Shown here one piece after another: positions 1-5,272 of a DNA stretch of 5,272 nt; position 1 is the stretch's first letter; each line of letters starts with the position of its first letter. The position numbers and the translations under genes are program-made. The stretch lies in NCBI GenBank assembly GCA_007119075.1, contig SKQJ01000440.1, positions 1 to 5,272 of the forward strand, given 5' to 3'. The notes beneath the pieces were generated by a model. The model did not search any database, had not been told where the DNA came from, and saw only the letters and a program-made list of their open reading frames with translations. The stretch is from Bacteroidales bacterium (lineage in GTDB: Bacteria > Bacteroidota > Bacteroidia > Bacteroidales > PUMT01).

Positions 1-441
1 ATCGGTATCGTCATCCCCTCCCAGTCGGGCAGCGGGGGCACATCTCCCAACAGGTTCAATGTGGGAGAAGACGTGGAACGCATCAACAATGTTTTTCCGC
101 ACTGGTTCAGTGACACTTTCAGGGAATTCAACCAGCAGGTGGAGAGACTTCCCTTTGACCAGCATTGCCTCATAGCACTGGCCGCCCCGAGGCCTGTTCT
201 GCTGACCAATGCCACTGAAGACGAATGGGCCGACCCGGTCGGGCAGTTCAATATGCTGGTTGCGGCAACGCCGGTTTACGAGCTGCTTGGAGCGGAAGGG
301 ATCGGCACCACCCTGTTTCCTGAAGAGAACAGGCTGATCGATTCACGGCTCGGTTATTTTATCCGCCCCGGTAAGCACGATATGACAGAAACAGAATGGA
401 ACGCCTGGATGGATTTCTGCGACAGGCATCTTGACAGATGA
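1..441 (+). CDS. CE15 glucuronoyl methylesterase, C-terminal part (5' end outside window)
   Basis: The frame is open from base 1 and ends at a TGA at 439-441, giving 146 residues; the GTG at 61 is internal, because family-like sequence continues upstream of it. CE15 enzymes are serine alpha/beta-hydrolases that cleave the ester between lignin alcohols and the 4-O-methyl-glucuronic acid of xylan. Visible landmarks, numbered from the window edge, are the SQSGSGG strand-loop (7-13), VERINN (25-30), PHWF (33-36), FDQH (52-55), the APRPVLL strand followed by TEDEWADP (72-79), and RPGKHDM with the likely catalytic His126. The nucleophile serine lies upstream, out of view. Relative to the fungal ESGSGG motif, the canonical catalytic Glu is Gln8 here, so the acid probably comes from the acidic cluster E73/D74/E75, as described for some bacterial CE15 enzymes. 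Bacterial members are normally exported, but the signal peptide cannot be seen. Family assignment is strong; exact substrate is inferred. A related acetyl-xylan-esterase-like hydrolase is the main alternative. Confidence 0.85.
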   Translation: MGIVIPSQSGSGGTSPNRFNVGEDVERINNVFPHWFSDTFREFNQQVERLPFDQHCLIALAAPRPVLLTNATEDEWADPVGQFNMLVAATPVYELLGAEGIGTTLFPEENRLIDSRLGYFIRPGKHDMTETEWNAWMDFCDRHLDR

Positions 442-464
442 GCATTCCAGGCAACATGCTCATC
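437..464 (+). repeat. Perfect 9-bp inverted repeat over the esterase stop codon
   Basis: GATGAGCAT (437-445) and ATGCTCATC (456-464) are perfect reverse complements around a 10-base loop. The TGA stop codon (439-441) sits inside the left arm. No T-run follows directly, so on its own it does not look like a terminator. It may be a 3'-end stabilising hairpin placed just before the terminator-like hairpin at 468-502. The structure is seen directly; the role is inferred. Confidence 0.6.
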
Positions 465-467
465 CCC

Positions 468-502
468 TGCCGGATAATATCTTCCGCCATCCGGCGTTTT
501 TT
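468..502 (+). terminator. Probable Rho-independent terminator of the CE15 gene
   Basis: GCCGGAT (469-475) pairs perfectly with ATCCGGC (489-495), extended by a T468-G496 wobble, with a 13-base loop. Six T residues follow at 497-502. A GC-rich stem with an immediate T-run, 28 bases after the esterase stop codon, is the expected layout for intrinsic termination on the + strand. The stem is short and the loop rather large, so efficiency may be moderate. Confidence 0.68.
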
Positions 503-510
503 CAAAGCAT

Positions 511-545
511 GGCTGCACCGGATACGGGGTCGTTCCCGGGCAGCC
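511..545 (+). repeat. Imperfect GC-rich hairpin in the esterase-dcp gap
   Basis: GGCTGC (511-516) pairs with GCAGCC (540-545), and CCGG (518-521) with CCGG (536-539). A517 is a single-base bulge and the loop has 14 bases. No T-run follows. It is the third hairpin in about 110 bases after the esterase gene and lies upstream of the predicted dcp promoter, so it is not in the dcp leader. Function unknown. Confidence 0.5.
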
Positions 546-569
546 GGCTTACGGCGCATACGGAAAGAA

Positions 570-600
570 TTTGTGATAATCCAAAGATTGGTTAAATTTA
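570..600 (+). promoter_or_regulatory. Predicted Bacteroidota-type promoter of dcp
   Basis: TTTG at 570-573 matches the -33 element used by the primary sigma factor of this phylum. After a 19-base spacer, TAAATTTA (593-600) matches TAnnTTTG at all but the last base. Transcription would start near 607, leaving a leader of about 27 bases before the GTG at 634. The position downstream of the esterase terminator fits a separate dcp transcription unit. The motif match is visible; promoter activity is inferred. Confidence 0.55.
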
Positions 601-609
601 CAAACCAAT
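587..609 (+). repeat. 7-bp inverted repeat spanning the predicted dcp -7 box
   Basis: ATTGGTT (587-593) and AACCAAT (603-609) are perfect reverse complements separated by 9 bases, and they bracket the predicted -7 element and transcription start. This geometry would suit a dimeric repressor operator, but AT-rich promoter DNA can produce such repeats by chance. No regulator gene is visible nearby. Confidence 0.4.
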
Positions 610-633
610 TCAAGTCTAACAAAATAAACCAGA

Positions 634-2724
634 GTGAAAACAATATTATTGATAATTATGGTCAATGCCTCCTTAACTGCCGCCGGTCAGGCGGACAATC
701 CGCTTCTTACAAGGTATAATACCCCATATGATGTTCCGCCGTTCGACAGGATTGAAAACAGGCATTTTATTCCCGCATATGAGCAGGCTATGCAGGAACA
801 CAACGATGAGATCAATGCCATTGCCGGCAGCACTGAAGCCCCTTCTTACCAGAACACCATTGCGGCACTGGATTACAGCGGCAACAGGCTTGAAGAGGTA
901 AGCCTGGTATTCAGCAATCTGAATTCCGCCCATACCAATGACGAGCTGCAGGAGATAGCCCGGGAAATGACGCCGAGACTTTCGGCTCATTACAGCAATA
1001 TAGCGCTCAACGAGGATCTTTTTCAACGTATAGAGAAGGTTTATGAGCAGAGGGATGATTCCGGCCTTGATGCCGAGCAGAAGAAGCTGCTTGAAGAGAC
1101 CTACAAAAGCTTTGTACGCGGCGGGGCCGCCCTCAGGGGCAAGGATCGTGAAAGGCTGCGGGAAATCGATGAGCGGCTTTCGGTCCTTATCCTCCAGTTC
1201 AGTGAAAACGTCAGGAACGAGGTAAACCGGTACGAGCTTGTAATCGACAACAAGGATGACCTTTCGGGCCTGCCTTCCGATCTTGTAAGCACCGCCGCTG
1301 AAGTTGCAAAAGAAAGAGGGCACGAGGGCAAATGGGTTTTCACGCATCATAATCCCAGTGTAATGCCTTTCCTCTCCTATGCCGACAACAGGGATCTGAG
1401 GGAAGAGATGAAAAAAACCTACATCAACCGAAACAACAATGACAACGAGTTTGACAATAAGGATATAATCAGGGAAATAATAAATCTGAGGATCGAAAGG
1501 GCAAACCTTCTGGGATATGATACCCATGCCCATTTTGTTCTTGAAGAAAATATGGCTGGCAATCCCGGCAGGGTAAACGAGTTCCTCGATGAGCTATGGG
1601 CTGCGGCGCTTCCCGTTTCCAAGCAGGAAGCCTACGACCTCCAGTCACTGATTTACCGGGAGGGAAACGATTTCAGGCTTATGCCGTGGGACTGGCGCTA
1701 TTATGCCGAAAAGCTCAGGAAAGAGAAATATGACCTGGATGAAGAGGAAACTAGGCCTTATTTTTCAATGGAAACAGTCATAGAGGGAACCTTTATGGTG
1801 GTAAACAGGCTGTGGGGACTGGAATTCCAGAAGCTTGAGGATGCTCCCAGGTACCACGAAGACGTTGAGGTGTATAAGGTCATCGACCGTGACGGATCAT
1901 ATATGGGAATTCTCTACATGGACAATTACAACCGCCCCAGCAAGAGGGGCGGCGCATGGATGAGCGCCTTCAGGCAGCAATCGGTGCGGGAAGGTGAGTT
2001 TATGCACCCGGTTATTACTATCGTTTGCAACTTCAGCCGTCCTACGGCCGATGCTCCCTCCCTGCTCACATTTGATGAATATACAACCTTTTTTCATGAA
2101 TTCGGGCACGCGCTGCACGGGTTGATGTCGGATGTAACCTACAGGAGCCTGTCAGGAACCTCCGTGCCGAGGGATTTTGTGGAGCTTCCTTCACAGGTAA
2201 TGGAAAACTGGGCAAGACATCCCGATGTAATGACCATGTTTGCCAGGCATTACCAGACAGGCGAGGTGATTCCCGATGACCTGATCGAAAGGATCACGGC
2301 CGCAGGCCGTTTCAACCAGGGGTTTGCGACAGTCGAATACCTTGCAACCGCACTCCTTGATATGGATTATCACACATTGACAGAACAAAAAGATATCCAT
2401 CCTGTGGAATTTGAAAGGAAATCGATGGACAGGGCCGGGCTTATCCCCGAAATAGTGCCTCGCTGGCGGAGCACATACCTGCTTCATATTTTCAGCCACG
2501 GCTATTCCGCCGGGTACTATAGCTATATCTGGTCGGGGGTTCTTGATGCAGATGCTTTTGAAGCTTTCCTGGAAACAGATCTCTTCGACAGTGACACGGC
2601 AGAAAGCTTCAGAAAAAACATACTTGAAAAAGGGGGGACAAGAGACCCGATGGAGCTTTACGTGAATTTCAGGGGCAGGGAACCGGAGATCGGACCGCTG
2701 CTAAGGCAAAGAGGCCTGGACTGA
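634..2724 (+). CDS. dcp: Dcp-type M3 zinc metallopeptidase (peptidyl-dipeptidase), exported
   Basis: 696 residues, full length for the family. Dcp enzymes remove dipeptides from the C-terminus of oligopeptides. The active site is visible: HEFGH (488-492) supplies zinc ligands H488 and H492 and catalytic E489. E517 in DFVELPSQ is the third ligand, with the same 29-residue spacing from the first His as in thimet oligopeptidase. The C-terminal block HIFSHGYSAGYYSYIW (618-633) holds the conserved substrate-binding His and Tyr residues, and the protein ends in a typical FRGREPEIGPLLRQRGL. Residues from about 22 to 240 form the helical N-terminal domain, the rest the peptidase M3 domain. The GTG start is preferred because it yields a short signal peptide: Lys2, a hydrophobic ILLIIMV run and an AGQA site, probably cut after A20. 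No lipobox Cys is seen. An ATG at 658 is possible but would lose most of this signal. It probably acts in the periplasm in peptide nutrition or turnover. One oddity is H622, where the related Dcp motif has Gly. Monocistronic by context. Confidence 0.95.
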   Translation: MKTILLIIMVNASLTAAGQADNPLLTRYNTPYDVPPFDRIENRHFIPAYEQAMQEHNDEINAIAGSTEAPSYQNTIAALDYSGNRLEEVSLVFSNLNSAHTNDELQEIAREMTPRLSAHYSNIALNEDLFQRIEKVYEQRDDSGLDAEQKKLLEETYKSFVRGGAALRGKDRERLREIDERLSVLILQFSENVRNEVNRYELVIDNKDDLSGLPSDLVSTAAEVAKERGHEGKWVFTHHNPSVMPFLSYADNRDLREEMKKTYINRNNNDNEFDNKDIIREIINLRIERANLLGYDTHAHFVLEENMAGNPGRVNEFLDELWAAALPVSKQEAYDLQSLIYREGNDFRLMPWDWRYYAEKLRKEKYDLDEEETRPYFSMETVIEGTFMVVNRLWGLEFQKLEDAPRYHEDVEVYKVIDRDGSYMGILYMDNYNRPSKRGGAWMSAFRQQSVREGEFMHPVITIVCNFSRPTADAPSLLTFDEYTTFFHEFGHALHGLMSDVTYRSLSGTSVPRDFVELPSQVMENWARHPDVMTMFARHYQTGEVIPDDLIERITAAGRFNQGFATVEYLATALLDMDYHTLTEQKDIHPVEFERKSMDRAGLIPEIVPRWRSTYLLHIFSHGYSAGYYSYIWSGVLDADAFEAFLETDLFDSDTAESFRKNILEKGGTRDPMELYVNFRGREPEIGPLLRQRGLD

Positions 2725-2751
2725 AGCAGGAATCAATATATTGGATATACC

Positions 2752-2795
2752 AAAAAAACAGGTCTCAGATCAATGTGTCCGGGGCCTGTTTTTTT
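2752..2795 (+). terminator. Strong hairpin terminator after dcp, possibly bidirectional
   Basis: Bases 2752-2766 pair with 2781-2795 over 15 positions: seven A-T pairs, then a CAGG/CCTG core and further pairs with two G-T wobbles (2763-2784 and 2765-2782), around a 14-base loop. The right arm ends in seven T residues (2789-2795) and the left arm begins with seven A residues (2752-2758), so it has terminator form on both strands. It lies 27 bases after the dcp stop codon. Confidence 0.85.
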
Positions 2796-2828
2796 AAACG
2801 GGTAAGCCACTGACTTACTATCTTTTAC

Positions 2829-4157
2829 ATGCAGGATCTTACAAAAGGGAAGGAACAGGGATTAATTTTCAGGTTTGCCGTTCCCATGCTAATAGGCAAT
2901 GTCTTTCAGCAACTCTATAATATTGTTGACAGTCTTGTTGTTGGAAACTTCCTGGGAAAAGATGCGCTCGCAGCAGTCGGGGCCTCCTTCCCCGTGATCT
3001 TCACTCTTATCTCCCTGATAATCGGTATAGCAACAGGCACAACCATAATAATCGCACAATATTTCGGCGCAAAGGATTATGAGAGCGTCAGGCGGTCGAT
3101 CGATACCATGTATATTTTCACCTTTGTAGCCTCGTTGATAGTTTCTGCAGTGGGCATTTTTTTTACCGACGACATTTTCAGGCTGCTTCAGCTGCCCGAA
3201 GAATTGCTGCCACAGGCCAGAAGCTACCTCACGGTTTATCTTGCCGGCATGATTGTCTTTTTTGGCTTTAACGGGACAAGCGCCGTATTGCGGGGACTGG
3301 GAGATTCCAGGACACCGCTGTATTTTCTGATCCTTGCTTCTTTAGTGAATATCGGGCTTGACCTGCTGTTTATCCTGGTGTTCGGATGGGGAATCGCTTC
3401 GGTGGCACTGGCGACGGTAATCGCACAGGGAGGGGCTTTTGTTACCGCCATCATATATCTTAACAAAACCCATGAAATTATCCGGTTTTCTTTCCGGGGA
3501 CTGGTGTTTGACAGGTCGATATTCCACAAAAGCATCCGTATCGGGCTTCCCTCCGGCCTCCAGCATACATTTGTGGCACTGGGAATGATGGCGCTTATGG
3601 GCCTGGTAAACACTTTCGGCACCACCGTAATAGCAGCCTATTCGGTTGCTCAGCGCATCGACTCCCTGGCAATGCTGTTCGCAATGGCCTTCTCGGCCGC
3701 ACTTACCAGTTTTACCGGCCAGAATATAGGGGCAGGTAATTTCGAGAGGGTCAAACGAGGCCTGAGGTCCACGTTGATCATGGGCAGCGCGGTGTCCCTG
3801 GCTGTCACCGCCGTTGTGCTGTTGTTCGGCAGCGAGATCATGGGCCTGTTCACTCCCGATGCCCAGGTGGTAGTCACGGGTACCCGCTATCTTAACATCG
3901 TCAGTCCTTTCTATATCACATTCACAGGCATGTTTGTGATAGGCGGCGTGATGCGCGGGGCCGGCGACACGGTGGTGCCCATGTTCCTCACGCTTTTTTC
4001 CCTCTGGCTGGTTCGCATACCCCTGGCGTTCTTTCTTTCATCGTTCATGGGCGAGGCTGGTATATGGTGGGCCATCCCTATCGGCTGGCTTTCCGGGATG
4101 ATATTTTCATATCTTTATTACCTTACGGGGAAATGGAAAACAAAGGGCGTGACATGA
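2829..4157 (+). CDS. MATE family multidrug/Na+ or H+ antiporter
   Basis: 442 residues, the usual length for this 12-helix inner-membrane family, which exports cationic drugs, dyes or metabolites in exchange for Na+ or H+. Hydrophobic segments lie near residues 13-37, 51-75, 93-112, 132-153, 163-184, 188-211, 241-262, 266-294, 315-335, 357-376, 383-405 and 411-432. The two-lobe pseudo-symmetry is visible: LRGLGDSRTP (154-163) mirrors MRGAGDTVVP (375-384), and AQYFGAKDYESVRR (76-89) mirrors GQNIGAGNFERVKR (297-310). D34 in LYNIVDSLVVG matches the conserved helix-1 Asp implicated in cation coupling. The C-lobe helix 7-8 region shows AYSVAQRID without the Glu found in NorM, which leans towards a DinF-like type. 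The start ATG is backed by an in-frame TGA at 2811-2813 and the family-typical LTKG opening. No Shine-Dalgarno is seen. Substrate cannot be read from sequence. It starts only 33 bases after a strong terminator, and no convincing promoter is visible between them. Confidence 0.94.
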   Translation: MQDLTKGKEQGLIFRFAVPMLIGNVFQQLYNIVDSLVVGNFLGKDALAAVGASFPVIFTLISLIIGIATGTTIIIAQYFGAKDYESVRRSIDTMYIFTFVASLIVSAVGIFFTDDIFRLLQLPEELLPQARSYLTVYLAGMIVFFGFNGTSAVLRGLGDSRTPLYFLILASLVNIGLDLLFILVFGWGIASVALATVIAQGGAFVTAIIYLNKTHEIIRFSFRGLVFDRSIFHKSIRIGLPSGLQHTFVALGMMALMGLVNTFGTTVIAAYSVAQRIDSLAMLFAMAFSAALTSFTGQNIGAGNFERVKRGLRSTLIMGSAVSLAVTAVVLLFGSEIMGLFTPDAQVVVTGTRYLNIVSPFYITFTGMFVIGGVMRGAGDTVVPMFLTLFSLWLVRIPLAFFLSSFMGEAGIWWAIPIGWLSGMIFSYLYYLTGKWKTKGVT

Positions 4158-4238
4158 AAGCCCTCTAAGCCTTATAGAAAGATACCGGCGTATCCGTTTT
4201 GTGGTCGGCCGGCATGGTAGGAAAAAAGATTTTAATAA

Positions 4239-4246
4239 TATTTTTG
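4239..4246 (+). promoter_or_regulatory. Predicted -7 element of the yicC-gmk promoter
   Basis: TATTTTTG fits the Bacteroidota TAnnTTTG -7 consensus exactly. It lies in an AT-rich stretch 38 bases before the yicC ATG and would start a leader of about 33 bases. No TTTG is present at the expected 19-21 base spacing; the nearest one, at 4198-4201, is 37 bases away. The promoter is therefore half supported. Confidence 0.45.
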
Positions 4247-4284
4247 CATTATAAAACATTAACCCAAAATACATCCGGCAGCTC

Positions 4285-5166
4285 ATGATAAGATCAATGA
4301 CAGGGTTCGGCAAGGCCGAGCTTGAACTGGCAGACAGGAAGGTCACCATTGAACTCAGGTCGCTCAACAGCAGACAGATGGATATCACTTTGAAAACTCC
4401 TCCGGTTTACCGGGGAAAAGAAACCATTCTGAGAAACGAGATCGCGTCACGCCTGAAAAGAGGCAAGGCCGATCTTATAATACAGGTCGAAGTTTCCGGA
4501 ACAGAAGGCACTCATAGCATAAACGCCGGTGCTGTAAAAGATTATGCCGCACAATTGGACAAGATTGCCTCAGACATGGGCATGGACGGTTATGACCGGC
4601 TGGAGATGCTGAAGCTTGCCATGCGGATGCCCGATACGGTTTCGGCCGAAAAGCCGGAGGCGGACGAAAAGGAATGGGAAGCTGTATATGAAAGCGTCCT
4701 TTCCGCCGTAAGGCAGCTTGACCAGTACCGGATACAGGAGGGAGAAGCCATGACCGCCGATATTGAAAACCGGATAAATACGATCGAAGAAAGCCTTGCC
4801 TCTGTCGACCAGTTTGAAAAACCCAGGATCGAGAATATTCGCAAGAGGCTTCAGCAAAACCTGCAGGAGCACATGAATAACAGCAATGTTGACCGGAACC
4901 GGTTTGAGCAGGAAATAATCTACTACCTTGAAAAATTCGATATCACCGAAGAAAAGGTAAGGCTTGGCAATCATATTTCCTACTTCAGGGAGACGCTCGG
5001 GTCAGGGGAATCGCCCGGCAAGAAACTCGGATTCATAACCCAGGAGATGGGCAGGGAGATCAACACTATCGGGTCCAAGGCAAATGATTTCAATATTCAG
5101 AAACTGGTCGTGCAAATGAAGGATGAGCTTGAAAAGATCAAGGAACAATCATTAAATATTCTGTGA
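4285..5166 (+). CDS. yicC: YicC/YloC family endoribonuclease
   Basis: 293 residues, full length. It opens with the diagnostic MIRSMTGFGKAE and the N-terminal YicC domain (about 1-155, including IELRSLNSRQMD at 22-33 and LKRGKADL at 57-64). The C-terminal DUF1732 domain (about 205-293) contains YYLEKFDITEEKVRL (213-227), GKKLGFITQEMGREINTIGS (245-264) and the terminal ELEKIKEQSLNIL. The central part (about 150-200) is charged and helical. Family members are cytoplasmic oligomers described as RNA-cleaving enzymes, linked in E. coli to small-RNA turnover; the physiological substrate in this organism is unknown. The ATG at 4285 is chosen because it gives the exact conserved N-terminus; no Shine-Dalgarno is present. 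Its TGA overlaps the gmk ATG by one base, matching the widespread yicC-gmk gene pairing. No missing or altered region was noticed. Confidence 0.95.
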   Translation: MIRSMTGFGKAELELADRKVTIELRSLNSRQMDITLKTPPVYRGKETILRNEIASRLKRGKADLIIQVEVSGTEGTHSINAGAVKDYAAQLDKIASDMGMDGYDRLEMLKLAMRMPDTVSAEKPEADEKEWEAVYESVLSAVRQLDQYRIQEGEAMTADIENRINTIEESLASVDQFEKPRIENIRKRLQQNLQEHMNNSNVDRNRFEQEIIYYLEKFDITEEKVRLGNHISYFRETLGSGESPGKKLGFITQEMGREINTIGSKANDFNIQKLVVQMKDELEKIKEQSLNIL

Positions 5167-5272
5167 TGCCGGGCAAACTCGTCATATTTTCGGCTCCTTC
5201 GGGTGCCGGCAAAACAACTCTTGTTAAATACCTGCTCAGGCAGATTCCTGACCTGGCATTCTCGGTCTCGGC
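5166..5272 (+). CDS. gmk: Guanylate kinase, N-terminal part (3' end outside window)
   Basis: The first 35 codons are visible. GMP kinase phosphorylates GMP to GDP with ATP, an essential cytoplasmic step in guanine nucleotide supply. The product opens MPGKLVIFSAPSGAGKTTLV, with the Walker A loop at residues 10-18 (K16 and T17 for phosphate and Mg2+) and the LAFSVS strand (30-35) that precedes the GMP-binding region in this family. The start ATG (5166-5168) shares its A with the yicC stop (TGATG), so translation is probably coupled to yicC and no separate ribosome site is needed. The lid and GMP-binding domain lie beyond the window. Confidence 0.94.
   Translation, partial: MPGKLVIFSAPSGAGKTTLVKYLLRQIPDLAFSVS

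Noticed and set aside
438..719. A 93-codon + strand frame starting at the ATGA over the esterase stop codon
   Set aside because: It crosses a probable terminator and a probable promoter and overlaps the dcp start in another frame. Its Arg/Ile-rich product resembles no family I know; it is chance open frame.
673..1533. A 286-codon antisense frame inside dcp
   Set aside because: It lies wholly opposite an unmistakable M3 peptidase coding region and its translation shows no domain or coherent pattern; it is a codon-bias shadow.
2819..2826. TATCTTTT as the -7 element of a MATE promoter
   Set aside because: It ends two bases before the ATG, so transcription would start inside the coding sequence, and the family-conserved N-terminus rules out a later start codon.
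3236..3625. Antisense frames within the MATE gene (up to 129 codons)
   Set aside because: They are fully opposite a conserved membrane transporter and show no recognisable protein signature.
4144..4164. AGGGC/GCCCT hairpin over the MATE stop codon as a terminator
   Set aside because: The stem has only five pairs and no T-run follows. The weak CCGGC/GCCGG pairing further on (about 4185-4212) also lacks a T-run, so no MATE terminator can be called.
4107..4388. A 93-codon - strand frame covering the MATE-yicC gap
   Set aside because: It overlaps both conserved + strand genes at its ends and contains no family signature; there is no supporting promoter or ribosome site.
1..5272. A new mobile, defence or biosynthetic system
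   Set aside because: Every sizeable coding region belongs to a well-known family, and I saw no transposase, integrase, phage gene, reverse transcriptase, toxin-antitoxin pair, repeat array or terminal repeat.

Overview
The window reads as an ordinary chromosomal segment of a Bacteroidota (Bacteroidetes) bacterium, all genes on the + strand. The evidence is convergent. The Dcp-type M3 peptidase, the DinF/NorM-like MATE transporter and the yicC-gmk pair all have the sequence style of that phylum. Start codons lack Shine-Dalgarno sequences, and upstream regions carry TAnnTTTG-like -7 elements. A CE15 glucuronoyl esterase suggests a plant-polysaccharide (glucuronoxylan) degrader. Base composition looks close to half GC by eye. 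No species can be named from the sequence alone.

Layout: (1) positions 1-441 are the 3' part of a CE15 esterase gene, cut by the window edge. (2) Positions 442-633 are a hairpin-rich gap with a probable terminator for the esterase and a probable promoter for the next gene. (3) Positions 634-2724 are dcp, an M3 zinc metallopeptidase with a short signal peptide. (4) Positions 2725-2828 hold a strong A-tract/T-tract hairpin terminator. (5) Positions 2829-4157 encode a MATE efflux transporter. (6) Positions 4158-4284 are a short AT-rich spacer with a good -7 box. (7) Positions 4285-5166 are yicC, overlapping by one base (8) the start of gmk (guanylate kinase), which runs off the right end. No gap exceeds 300 bases.

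The genes do not form one pathway. The esterase is a separate transcription unit ending in its own terminator, and dcp is most likely monocistronic between its promoter and terminator. The MATE gene is separate or depends on read-through. yicC-gmk is a translationally coupled housekeeping pair. I found no RNA gene, mobile element, CRISPR array, prophage or defence locus, and no previously undescribed system. The points worth a second look are small: a Gln at the canonical catalytic-acid position of the esterase, a His in the glycine-rich substrate loop of Dcp, an inverted repeat over the dcp -7 box, a run of hairpins after the esterase gene, and a MATE gene squeezed behind a strong terminator.
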